Shown here: one piece after another, positions 1 to 7,777 of the stretch
Layout: each line of letters opens with the position of its first letter
How positions within the stretch are numbered: the stretch's first letter is position 1
NCBI GenBank assembly: GCA_963169055.1
Contig: CAUJFU010000306.1
Coordinates: 1-24,828 of the forward strand
Direction: 5' to 3'
DNA length: 24,828 bases
DNA from: Myxococcota bacterium
GTDB taxonomy: Bacteria; Myxococcota_C; UBA6777
The notes under the pieces: generated by a model
Seen by the model: only the letters and a program-made list of their open reading frames with translations
Databases searched by the model: none
Told to the model about the DNA's origin: nothing
Program-made: the position numbers and the translations under genes

Positions 1-1
1 C

Positions 2-1120
2 CACAACGCCCATCCACCCACCACTCCCGCCCCCACGCCCCATGCTGCAGCCTTCCATTCCTCCGCAGCTTCCTTCCAAGAAACCGCCCCCCACTACGTC
101 GGCGCAACCCCTCCCCACGAACAACGTGTACAAGCCTCCGCACCTTTTCACAACCCGCCAGCCCCCGCCAACCCACAAACCGCAAAGCGATCTTCTTATA
201 GCAGCGCACAAGAACGACCTGCTCCCGCCCCCACCCGTTCCGCTCCTTCGCCTCAAAACGAAGGACACAACACGCTACAGGCGCGCACAGGCACACACAA
301 CATCCCCCCATCGCCACAGGCGCGCACAGGCACCTACAACATCCCTCAAGCCCCCCAAGCTCCTCAAGCCCAAACAGACGCACACCACAGACCCCACACG
401 GGAGAGTTCCGCCCTCCCCATCACTCTCCCCAAAACGCTCAGCGCACAACCACGCCCCCCCAGATCCAAACCTATCCACCCCACTCTCCCACAACCTACA
501 CCTATCCAACCCAATCTCCCACAGCCTACACCTATCCGCCCCAACCTCCTTCGGCCTCCTCCACATCACACCAGACAGGCTCTCACCCACCTCTTCCCAC
601 TTACGCACCAACACATCAGACAGGCTCTTATCCACCTGTTTCAACATCTCCACAAGCACATCACACAGGCTCTTACCCACCTGCTTCGGCTTCTCCACAA
701 GCACATCGGACAGGCTCTTATCCACCTGTTTCGGCCTCTCCCAAACCCGCCGCGCAACCTCCATCCAACCCCTTTGCCTTTCCCTCCGCGCCCCAAAGCA
801 ACCCTTATGCAGAGTCCGATGCGCTACTCGCGGATCTCGTCGATGAATCGGACTATTACGACGACAACGAAGACGAAGGCGACGCCACCATGCTCGCCCC
901 ACAAGGCGCAGAGATGCTTCCGCTTCCTCCGCCACGTCCTGTGCAGTCTTCCGCCTATTCGCCGAAACCCGCTGCACCGCCGTTTTCGTCGCCTTCTACC
1001 CAACAACGCCCTCGTGAGACAACGAGCAACCCCGCCATCAAACCGCCGCCTCCGCCTCCGCCTCCTCCGCCTTCTTCTGCCATCTCTCGTGTTGGCGCAC
1101 AAGACAAGAAAAAACCTTAA
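2..1120 (+). CDS. Pro/Gln/Tyr-rich low-complexity protein, C-terminal part (5' end outside the window)
   Basis: The frame is open from base 2 to a TAA at 1118-1120. Its first ATG is only at 890, so the start lies beyond the left edge and about 372 C-terminal residues are visible. The sequence is almost entirely low complexity, rich in Pro, Gln, Thr, Ser and Tyr. It has two QARTGT(H/Y)NI units, a Tyr-Pro segment around 470-545, and four consecutive 15-residue repeats (569-748) of the type H-x-TGSYPPVS-x-SPQA. A short acidic patch (ESDALLADLVDESDYYDDNEDE) lies near 812-880, and a run of ten prolines near the end. Such tails are usually disordered linkers of larger envelope, motility or signalling proteins, so the folded part is probably upstream. 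The stop is 14 nt before the next gene's ATG, which suggests an operon. Function is unknown. A long overlapping frame from 42 also exists, but this frame has the coherent repeats and ends properly before the next ribosome-binding site. Confidence 0.75.
   Translation, partial: HNAHPPTTPAPTPHAAAFHSSAASFQETAPHYVGATPPHEQRVQASAPFHNPPAPANPQTAKRSSYSSAQERPAPAPTRSAPSPQNEGHNTLQARTGTHNIPPSPQARTGTYNIPQAPQAPQAQTDAHHRPHTGEFRPPHHSPQNAQRTTTPPQIQTYPPHSPTTYTYPTQSPTAYTYPPQPPSASSTSHQTGSHPPLPTYAPTHQTGSYPPVSTSPQAHHTGSYPPASASPQAHRTGSYPPVSASPKPAAQPPSNPFAFPSAPQSNPYAESDALLADLVDESDYYDDNEDEGDATMLAPQGAEMLPLPPPRPVQSSAYSPKPAAPPFSSPSTQQRPRETTSNPAIKPPPPPPPPPPSSAISRVGAQDKKKP
569..748 (+). repeat. Four 45-nt in-frame tandem repeats
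   Basis: Four adjacent 45-nt units (569-613, 614-658, 659-703, 704-748) encode 15-residue repeats with the shared core TGS(Y/H)PP. The last three units are nearly identical at the nucleotide level and the first has drifted. This pattern fits recent slippage or unequal recombination inside a disordered linker. Confidence 0.85.
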
Positions 1121-1134
1121 AATAAGGACCGATC

Positions 1135-2184
1135 ATGTTGCGTTGGCTCGCGCTCTGCTCTCTTGCCTTCTTGTTGTCTTCTTCTTGGATGGCTTGCCAC
1201 AACTCTCCTTCTCTCCCGACGGGAGAACTGATCATCCTCCCCGATAGTCCGCCATCTCCAGAAAAAAGCACTGAAACCACCTTTCCCCAAGATGCCACAA
1301 CGCCCGAGAGCGCAGACGCTTCCGACCCCCAAGAACAATATGTCCCTGAACCACCCTCTCCCGAAAAACTCGCCCCTGAATCCGTCGTTGAGATCACGCC
1401 CGAACCACAGCCCGAACCACAACCCGAACCCATGGCTGAGCCTTTACCTGAACTCGCCCCCGAAGCACAGCCCGAACCGACTCCCGAGCCTACCCCCACC
1501 AGCCTCACCGTCCTTTATATCGGCGACTCCCAATCTTCGGGAACAAAGTTCGCGCAGACCATGATCGACGCGCTGCGCAACCCCGCCAAATATTGCCCCC
1601 AACCCCGCTCTCAAAACAACACCGTCTTTTCTTATACCCTCGTTTCCTCTGCCGCTCGCCATTGGTCCGAACTATCGGGTTCTTCCAAAGATTGGCTCTG
1701 CGCTGCCGCGCTGATCTACACCAATGGAACAGCCCCCAAAAACACCGATGGACCGACGATCTGCGCAGGTATCACCAACCAAAGCAAATCGGTCTTTCAA
1801 CGCCGCATCGAAGTCCACAAACCCAACGCTTTTTTGATCCAGCTCGGAGCCAATAGCATCGGATTCTCCGAAAGCTACGTCAAAAGCCGCATCCAACGCA
1901 TGCTCGATCAAATGCCCCAAAGTAGTCTGTGCTTTTGGGTCACTCCCACCTATTCCCCAACCTCACAACTCCAAAACCGCCGTGACATGGAGCGCTGGAC
2001 TCGCGAAGTCTTTCAACAAAACACCCGCGTCCTTTGCCACATCCTCCCCTCCATCGACGAGATCTCCAAACAAACCACCTGCAATCCCTTTCACACCAGC
2101 GACGGCATCCACATGACCACCTGCGGCTCACAACTCTGGGCCCAAGTCATCCTCTCCAAACTCTGCCCCCTTCAAAAGCTCTGA
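1135..2184 (+). CDS. Lipoprotein with SGNH/GDSL-hydrolase-like domain
   Basis: The 349-residue protein starts with a lipoprotein signal: a short charged N-terminus, a hydrophobic core, then the lipobox-like SWMAC with Cys21 as the likely lipidated residue. Residues about 25-125 are a Pro/Glu-rich spacer containing PEPQPEPQPEP-like repeats. The C-terminal 220 residues have SGNH landmarks. Block I is IGDSQSSG with Ser132 as the nucleophile, a block III-like segment LGANSIG carries Asn240, and block V is DGIH with Asp323 and His326. The family acts on esters of carbohydrates, lipids or peptidoglycan, but the substrate cannot be inferred. Block III is degenerate (GANS where GxND is usual), although the Asn is kept. 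Several Cys residues suggest disulfides in the periplasm or on the outer membrane. The TAAGGA upstream of the ATG is the ribosome-binding site, and the gene follows the repeat protein by 14 nt. Confidence 0.8.
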   Translation: MLRWLALCSLAFLLSSSWMACHNSPSLPTGELIILPDSPPSPEKSTETTFPQDATTPESADASDPQEQYVPEPPSPEKLAPESVVEITPEPQPEPQPEPMAEPLPELAPEAQPEPTPEPTPTSLTVLYIGDSQSSGTKFAQTMIDALRNPAKYCPQPRSQNNTVFSYTLVSSAARHWSELSGSSKDWLCAAALIYTNGTAPKNTDGPTICAGITNQSKSVFQRRIEVHKPNAFLIQLGANSIGFSESYVKSRIQRMLDQMPQSSLCFWVTPTYSPTSQLQNRRDMERWTREVFQQNTRVLCHILPSIDEISKQTTCNPFHTSDGIHMTTCGSQLWAQVILSKLCPLQKL

Positions 2185-2236
2185 TATTTGCATCGAATAT
2201 ATCTTCCTATAGGGCTTACGCAGTTCGTTTGTGTTT

Positions 2237-2349
2237 GTGGGGCTTTGCCCCAGACCCCACAAGGGACGGTCGCCCCTAGACCCCGTATCGGCGAAGAGAT
2301 CACAGGTTTTTCAAAACAACGGCTCTGTCGCTTGGAGTGCTACGAATGC
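2237..2349 (-). repeat. Dispersed structured intergenic repeat, copy A
   Basis: On the minus strand this copy carries the family signature: CCAAGCG, then GTTGTTTTGAAAAACCTGTG, CTCTTCGCC, ATACGGGGTC, an AGGG/CCCT hairpin, and a terminal GTGGGG...CCCCAC hairpin containing GGGGCAAAGCCCC. It matches copy B (3671-3789) closely over about 100 nt. It lies between the lipoprotein gene and the 3' end of the methyltransferase gene. No convincing ORF occupies the interval. Confidence 0.8.
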
Positions 2350-2356
2350 GTCTTTT

Positions 2357-3409
2357 TTACGCTGCCTTGCTTTTTGTAAAGAGAGTTGGTGGTTGCGAGA
2401 CTCGAAGCAAAGATCGCTTTAAGGCAAGCCCCACAGCTTTTGCAAGAAGCGGAGGAACCGCGTTTCCGATCTGCCGATAGATAGAACTTTTCGCGCCCAA
2501 AAAACGGAAGGTATCGGGAAAAGACTGTATTCGTGCAGATTCTCGCGCAGTGAGACGCCGAACACCTTCGACCTCACCGACACGCGGCTGACCTCCCTCC
2601 ATCAAATAACGGTGGTATTCGCGCAATACGCCTTTTTCATCCACAATATGCGTTCGATTTCCGCCTGCCGTTGCAGGAATGGTCTGACATGGTTCATCCA
2701 AATGGATGGGGCGCCCACCACCATTCACAAGCATACCCGCCCAAGGACTCGGGCGTAGCACAGGATTTTTGCAGTACGTCACCTTGGCTGTGTTTGGCGT
2801 ATCTGCGGGGGTTCCGTACAAAGCTTCTCGGACGGTGACGTGAGGATGTGCCTTCCCTTTTCCGTACTCAGGTTCAGGCAAAAGGAAGGGCACTTCCATA
2901 TCGTGGCGCAGCCCCAAAAAAAAGACGCGTTCTCGGTGTTGTGGTACGCCGTAGTCAGCAGCGTCAAAGACGCAGACACGAACCTCGTAGTCCAAAGATC
3001 GAAACATGCGAACGACAGAAGAAGTGTAGGTTTTGTGCTTTGCTGTTAACAAGCCCGGCACATTTTCCATCAAAAAGGACTTCGGACGGATCTCCCGCAC
3101 CACCCGAACAAACGCGGGAACCATATCTCGAGGGTCGTTTTCAGCGAGTTGCTCGCCCGCGACGGAGAAAGGTTGGCATGGTGGCCCTCCCGCCACTAAA
3201 TCGATCCCTTTGTAATCAGAAAAGCAGACATCTCGAACATCTTTTTCGAGAAACATCGTTCCCGGAAAATTATGACGATACGTAGTGGACGCAGCAGAGT
3301 CTTGCTCCACCGCGATTTCGACTTTCCAACCCGCCCAGTGCAATCCCAAAGATAAACCACCCGCCCCACAGAAAAGATCGACGGCTTTGTATTCAGGTGA
3401 CTGGCCCAT
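2357..3409 (-). CDS. DNA (cytosine-5-)-methyltransferase
   Basis: The 350-residue protein has the ordered motifs of C5-cytosine methyltransferases. Motif I is DLFCGAGGLSLGL (11-23, SAM binding). Motif IV is GGPPCQPFS, with the catalytic Cys78. Motif VI is ENV (115-117), motif VIII is QHRER (157-161), and motif X is RQIGNAVPP near the C-terminus. The variable region between VIII and X, which sets the recognition sequence, is about 130 residues. A longer frame begins at 3562. I chose ATG 3409 because GGGAG sits just upstream and the residues before it are not family-like. No restriction endonuclease or Vsr endonuclease gene lies within 3 kb on either side, so it appears to be an orphan methyltransferase used for epigenetic marking or protection. 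Flanking copies of a dispersed repeat suggest a region prone to rearrangement. The sequence specificity is not readable from the protein. Confidence 0.93.
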   Translation of the reverse strand: MGQSPEYKAVDLFCGAGGLSLGLHWAGWKVEIAVEQDSAASTTYRHNFPGTMFLEKDVRDVCFSDYKGIDLVAGGPPCQPFSVAGEQLAENDPRDMVPAFVRVVREIRPKSFLMENVPGLLTAKHKTYTSSVVRMFRSLDYEVRVCVFDAADYGVPQHRERVFFLGLRHDMEVPFLLPEPEYGKGKAHPHVTVREALYGTPADTPNTAKVTYCKNPVLRPSPWAGMLVNGGGRPIHLDEPCQTIPATAGGNRTHIVDEKGVLREYHRYLMEGGQPRVGEVEGVRRLTARESARIQSFPDTFRFLGAKSSIYRQIGNAVPPLLAKAVGLALKRSLLRVSQPPTLFTKSKAA

Positions 3410-3670
3410 TCGACTCCCACATTCGTTGCTCTTTCCAACCAAACCAGCGAAAAAACGCAATCCTCGTGCATAACGGCCCCCTCCACCGAAGTCAAGCAGC
3501 CCCAAATGTTCATCAAGAACACACAGGCTCCACTTGACAAAAGAACCCTTCACAACAGGCAAAAAAGAAACTCGCCCGTTGACAAGAGCGTGCCTTGGCG
3601 TTTAGCCAAGAGCCTCGCAAACTTGTAGAGCATTCGTTGCAAGGAGCATCGGTGTGGCTTGTTGCCAAAA

Positions 3671-3789
3671 ACCCCGTGTTCGGGGCAATCCAAGCGGTGC
3701 CGCTGTTGTTTTGAAAACCTGTGCTCTCTTCGCCAATACGGGGTCAAGGGAGCCGCGCTAAGGGCGCGGGGCGTGGGGTAGCACCCCAC
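3671..3789 (+). repeat. Dispersed structured intergenic repeat, copy B
   Basis: This plus-strand copy begins with CCCCGTGTT, which pairs with AATACGGGG about 65 nt later. Between them is the small hairpin AGCGG/CCGCT, and after them CCGCGC/GCGCGG and a terminal GTGGGG-TAGCA-CCCCAC hairpin. It fills most of the gap between the methyltransferase start and the DUF6463-like gene. The remainder of 3410-3826 holds a small inverted repeat (CTTGGC/GCCAAG, 3595-3611) and no gene I can support. Confidence 0.8.
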
Positions 3790-3826
3790 CAACCATCCAA
3801 CCAGTCAGTCTTCGTAGGAGAAAAAC

Positions 3827-4207
3827 ATGAGCGCTTCGAACAAGCGTAGCGGGCAATGGCTTATCGCGACAGGCATCTTGCACAACGCAGTCGGTGTGGG
3901 GATGGGTTTTGATATCCTCAAAAAGATCGCATGGAGCGGCTTTTTCAACGCGGTGGATCCGCACTTTGATCGGATGGCGATCTTTTGGTTTTTATTTTCA
4001 GGCTTTGCGATCATGATGTGGGGGCAGCTTCTGTTGTCGATGACCACGATCCCACGGGGGTTTGCGTGGTCTCTTCTGGCCTTGTCCCTTGTCGGGGTTG
4101 TGATGATGCCTGCTTCGGGTTTTTGGTTGGTACTCCCCCAAGCCCTTTGGATGCTGCGCCAAGGCGCCGAACCACCGCAACTACCGCATCGAGAAGGCTC
4201 AGTCTGA
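3827..4207 (+). CDS. Small four-helix membrane protein, DUF6463-like
   Basis: The 126-residue protein has about four hydrophobic segments (roughly residues 10-28, 48-68, 78-95 and 98-113). An early KRSGQWLIATGILHNAVG segment resembles the start of DUF6463 proteins, a small inner-membrane family of unknown function. The ribosome-binding site GTAGGAG lies 7 nt before the ATG, and a copy of the dispersed repeat ends just upstream. It reads in the same direction as glycogen phosphorylase but is separated from it by 135 nt with its own leader hairpin, so co-transcription is uncertain. The family name is from recall of the N-terminal pattern. No function is implied. Confidence 0.7.
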   Translation: MSASNKRSGQWLIATGILHNAVGVGMGFDILKKIAWSGFFNAVDPHFDRMAIFWFLFSGFAIMMWGQLLLSMTTIPRGFAWSLLALSLVGVVMMPASGFWLVLPQALWMLRQGAEPPQLPHREGSV

Positions 4208-4287
4208 CACCACAGAAGCACTGTGTAGACAAAGAGTGAGCCTCTTTGCAGGAGGAGGGTTTCGCGTTAAAGAAGCGGGTACGAGAA

Positions 4288-4310
4288 GACCGCTCCAGAG
4301 GGGGGCGGTC
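4288..4310 (+). other. Leader hairpin upstream of glycogen phosphorylase
   Basis: GACCGCTCC pairs with GGGGCGGTC (about 9 bp including one G-U) around a short purine loop, 33 nt before the phosphorylase ATG. No T-run follows, so it is not an intrinsic terminator. It could stabilise the leader or be a remnant of an upstream stop signal. Confidence 0.4.
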
Positions 4311-4342
4311 CAAAGATACTCAACGAGCAGAGCGGGAGAACG

Positions 4343-6883
4343 ATGAGCAACCACAAAAAGCACAAAGAGCACGAAGCCAAAGAGATCGAGATCCGAGTGG
4401 AAGACGATCGGACGGGGATGTCGCCCGAGACTCTTCGACGGGCGGTACTGGATCACCTTCATTTCACGCAGTCCAAGATCCTCAACGAAGCGACCCCCCT
4501 TGACCTGTACTTTGCGCTTGCCCACACCGTTCGCGACCGCTTGATGCACCGCTGGATGCACACCAACAAGACCTACCACCAAAAAGTCCCGAAGCGTTTG
4601 TATTACCTTTCTGCGGAGTATCTGGTCGGGCGTTCGTTGCTTTCCAACATCCTCAACCTTGGGTTGTATGATATCGCCGAACAGGGCTTGCGCGCTTATG
4701 GTGTGTCGCTCTCCGATGCGCTCGAACAAGAACCCGATCCCGGCCTTGGCAACGGCGGTTTGGGGCGACTGGCGGCTTGTTTTCTGGATTCGTTGGCGAC
4801 GCTTGGTTTGCCTGCAGTGGGCTACGGCATCCGTTATGAATTTGGCATCTTTCGCCAGACCTTCCGCGATGGGCAGCAAGTCGAACTTCCCGACGAGTGG
4901 CTGTTGTATGGCAACCCGTGGGAGATCGCACGCCCTGAATACACGGTGAGCGTCCAATTTTACGGGCATGTCCAAGAAACATGGGACAAATCAGGCCACT
5001 ACATCCCGCAATGGGTCGGGGGGCAACAGGTCTTGGGCGTACCGTACGACACCCCGATCGCAGGATACGGAAACAACACCGTCAACACGTTGCGTTTGTG
5101 GTCGGCCCGCGCCAGCAGCCAATTCGATCTGGAATTCTTTAATGCTGGCGATTATCGCCGCGCAGTCGAGCAAAAAGCGATCAGCGAAAGTATCTCTAAG
5201 GTTCTTTACCCAAAAGATGACACACCAGACGGACGAGAGCTACGACTCAAGCAGCAATATTTCTTTGCTTGTTGTTCGATTCAAGATATCATCCGACGCT
5301 ACAAACACCACAACGATACCTTCGACCATTTCCCCGACAAAGTCGCGATCCAACTCAACGATACACACCCCTCGATCGCCATCGCTGAGCTTCAACGGGT
5401 TCTCGTGGATCTAGAGCAGATCCCGTGGGATCGCGCTTGGGATATCACGCAACGCACCTTTGCTTATACCAACCATACGCTTTTGCCCGAAGCGCTCGAA
5501 CAATGGCCGCTTTCGATGTTTCAAAAGCTCTTGCCCCGCCACACGCAGATCATCTTCGAGATCAACCGGCGTTTCTTGCGCCAAGTCCAGATCGCAGCCC
5601 CCCACGACGAAGCCCTACAAAAGCGCATGAGCATCATCGGCGATGGACCCGAACAGAGCGTGCGGATGGCGCATCTTTCTGTGGTGGGTTCACACAGCGT
5701 CAACGGCGTGGCCCAATTGCACACCGACTTGCTCAAACAGTCGGTTCTGCGGGACTTTGCGGATTTTTGGCCCACTCGTTTTAACAACAAAACCAATGGT
5801 GTGACACCGCGCCGTTGGTTGTTGCAATGCAACCCTCTGCTTTCCAAGGCCATCAGCGACCGGATCGGAACAGGTTGGGTTACGCATCTCGAAGATCTCA
5901 AAAAGCTCGAATCATGGGCCGAGGATGCCGCCTTCCAAGAACAACTCCATCTGATCAAGCAACAAAACAAACAATCGCTCGCTCAATTTGTCCGTCAAAA
6001 CTGGCAGATCCAACTCAACCCCCATTCGCTGTTTGATGTCCAGATCAAGCGGATGCACGAATACAAGCGCCAACTGCTCAATTGCCTCCATGTGATCGCG
6101 CTGTATCAACACCTCAAATTCAATCCAGAGGCTGATCTCGTCCCACGCACCGTCATCTTTGCCGGCAAAGCCGCCCCGGGCTACACCCTCGCCAAGCTTC
6201 ATATCAAGTTCATCAACGACGTCGCCAACACCATCAACCAAGATCCCAAAACCAACGAGCGACTCAAGATGATCTTTGTCCCCAACTACAGCGTCTCTCT
6301 GGCTGAGCGCTTGATCCCTGCTGCCGATCTGTCCGAACAGATATCCACCGCCGGCAAAGAAGCCTCAGGAACAGGCAACATGAAGTTCCAAATGAACGGT
6401 GCGTTGACCATCGGCACGCTGGATGGGGCCAATATCGAGATCCGCGAAGAAGTCGGAGCTGACAACTTCTTCTTGTTTGGTCTCGACGCCCAAGAAGTCC
6501 AACAGATCCGCCACGCAGGATACCGCCCCAGCGATCACGTCGAACAAAGCGAAGCCTTGCGCCATGCCATCCACCTCGTCCGTTCGGGGTTCTTTAGCCC
6601 CGATGAACCCGACCGCTACCACGCCCTGATGCACAACCTCACACACATCGATCACTACCTGATCTGCGCTGACTTTGAAAGCTATCGCAACTGCCAACAA
6701 CAAGCCGAAGCCGTTTACAAAGACCGCAGCCAATGGATGAAGCGCGTGATCCACAACATCGCCAACGCAGGCAAGTTCTCAAGCGACCGAACCATCGCCG
6801 AATACGCCCGCGAGATCTGGCAACTCGAATCGATCCAAATCATCCTCCCCGAAGGCCACGACGATGCACTCCTCTCCTACTGA
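4343..6883 (+). CDS. glgP: Glycogen/starch/maltodextrin phosphorylase
   Basis: The 846-residue protein covers a full-length phosphorylase. It catalyses phosphorolysis of alpha-1,4-glucan chains to glucose-1-phosphate with pyridoxal phosphate, in the cytoplasm. Recognisable parts include the N-terminal YYLSAEYLVGRSL, the GNGGLGRLAACFLDS glycine-rich loop, AIQLNDTHPSIAI, RMHEYKRQLLN and the PLP-site segment EASGTGNMKF, where Lys681 is the Schiff-base lysine (Lys680 in rabbit muscle enzyme). ATG 4343 is supported by GGGAG 5 nt upstream. The last 20 nt overlap the start of the inositol-monophosphatase-family gene, so the two are translationally coupled. No other glycogen genes are in the window. 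The N-terminal allosteric residues of animal enzymes are not evident, as is usual in bacteria. Confidence 0.97.
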   Translation: MSNHKKHKEHEAKEIEIRVEDDRTGMSPETLRRAVLDHLHFTQSKILNEATPLDLYFALAHTVRDRLMHRWMHTNKTYHQKVPKRLYYLSAEYLVGRSLLSNILNLGLYDIAEQGLRAYGVSLSDALEQEPDPGLGNGGLGRLAACFLDSLATLGLPAVGYGIRYEFGIFRQTFRDGQQVELPDEWLLYGNPWEIARPEYTVSVQFYGHVQETWDKSGHYIPQWVGGQQVLGVPYDTPIAGYGNNTVNTLRLWSARASSQFDLEFFNAGDYRRAVEQKAISESISKVLYPKDDTPDGRELRLKQQYFFACCSIQDIIRRYKHHNDTFDHFPDKVAIQLNDTHPSIAIAELQRVLVDLEQIPWDRAWDITQRTFAYTNHTLLPEALEQWPLSMFQKLLPRHTQIIFEINRRFLRQVQIAAPHDEALQKRMSIIGDGPEQSVRMAHLSVVGSHSVNGVAQLHTDLLKQSVLRDFADFWPTRFNNKTNGVTPRRWLLQCNPLLSKAISDRIGTGWVTHLEDLKKLESWAEDAAFQEQLHLIKQQNKQSLAQFVRQNWQIQLNPHSLFDVQIKRMHEYKRQLLNCLHVIALYQHLKFNPEADLVPRTVIFAGKAAPGYTLAKLHIKFINDVANTINQDPKTNERLKMIFVPNYSVSLAERLIPAADLSEQISTAGKEASGTGNMKFQMNGALTIGTLDGANIEIREEVGADNFFLFGLDAQEVQQIRHAGYRPSDHVEQSEALRHAIHLVRSGFFSPDEPDRYHALMHNLTHIDHYLICADFESYRNCQQQAEAVYKDRSQWMKRVIHNIANAGKFSSDRTIAEYAREIWQLESIQIILPEGHDDALLSY

Positions 6884-7757
6884 CCTCTCCATCGCTTGTG
6901 CAGCCGCCCAAAAAGCCGCACCGATCTTGCGATCCCACTTTGGCAATCTACGAGACATCCACGAAAAGTCCGATGCCAAGGGCGATAGCAAGGGCCTCGT
7001 CACAGAAGCCGATACCGCCGCCGAACAAGCGATCCTCCACCACCTCCGCGCTCACTCCACCCACCCGATCCTCAGCGAAGAAAGCGGCTTCTCCCACCAC
7101 CTCTCCTCCCTCTCAGGCTATCAGCCCACAAACGCCCCACCCACCGACCATTCCACCGAGAATCCATCGAAGCGCTCGCCCGATGGGCTTGATGCAACGA
7201 CGCCGTATTGGATTGTCGATCCGCTCGATGGGACCACGAATTTTGCGCGTGGACTGCCTTGGTTTGCGATCTCGATCGCGCTGCTTCGGGGTTCGGAAGT
7301 GTTGCTTGGAGTGGTACTGGATCCGCTTCGAGACGAGATCTTTTGTGCGGTGCAAGGCGGCGGAGCCTTTTGCAACGAAAAGCCTCTCCAACGCTCGAAT
7401 ATCCGCACCAAACAACCCGCGCTATTTCTCAATCACGGCTATGCCTCCGAAGATCGGGCGCGGTTTGCAGAAGCAGCACGCCGCCTCGTTCCCGAAGCTT
7501 CTTTGCGGATGCTCGGACCAAGCGCGTTGGAGATTTGTTATGCCGCACGCGGAGAAGTCGATGCCTTCGTGTGTTCAGGAGACGAGATCTGGGACTTTGC
7601 CGCAGGGATGCTGATCGCCACAGAAGCCGGTTGTATCGCGTCCGATTGGGCGGGGCGGCCTTGGGCCTCGGTGCATCCGTCGTTTGTGCTGATCTCCGCC
7701 CCTTGGCTCCACCCCACCCTCATCACAAAACTCGCCGATCTCCAACCCATCCCCTGA
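6864..7757 (+). CDS. Inositol monophosphatase family phosphatase
   Basis: The 297-residue protein carries the metal-dependent phosphatase signatures of the inositol-monophosphatase/FBPase/CysQ superfamily. These are VTEADTAAE, the SEES pair (Glu72, Glu73), WIVDPLDGTTNF with Asp119 and Asp122, and WDFAAG with Asp244, which together coordinate two or three Mg2+ ions. Possible substrates are inositol phosphates, 3'-phosphoadenosine phosphates or histidinol phosphate, and the sequence does not discriminate among them. An insertion of about 35 residues, rich in Pro, Ser and His, lies between the Glu pair and the DPLDG motif. The family normally has a short loop there. The ATG lies inside the end of the phosphorylase gene with GAAGG about 8 nt before it, so it is the second gene of a coupled pair. 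It converges with the next gene, leaving only 20 nt between the stops. Confidence 0.9.
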   Translation: MHSSPTDLSIACAAAQKAAPILRSHFGNLRDIHEKSDAKGDSKGLVTEADTAAEQAILHHLRAHSTHPILSEESGFSHHLSSLSGYQPTNAPPTDHSTENPSKRSPDGLDATTPYWIVDPLDGTTNFARGLPWFAISIALLRGSEVLLGVVLDPLRDEIFCAVQGGGAFCNEKPLQRSNIRTKQPALFLNHGYASEDRARFAEAARRLVPEASLRMLGPSALEICYAARGEVDAFVCSGDEIWDFAAGMLIATEAGCIASDWAGRPWASVHPSFVLISAPWLHPTLITKLADLQPIP

Positions 7758-7777
7758 CCGTTGTGGTCGCTGGTTCT

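Noticed and set aside
42-1247. Long plus-strand open frame encoding a His/Pro/Arg-rich protein
   Set aside because: It runs in another register over the repeat protein and crosses into the lipoprotein gene. The codon pattern and 15-residue repeats are coherent only in the frame ending at 1120.
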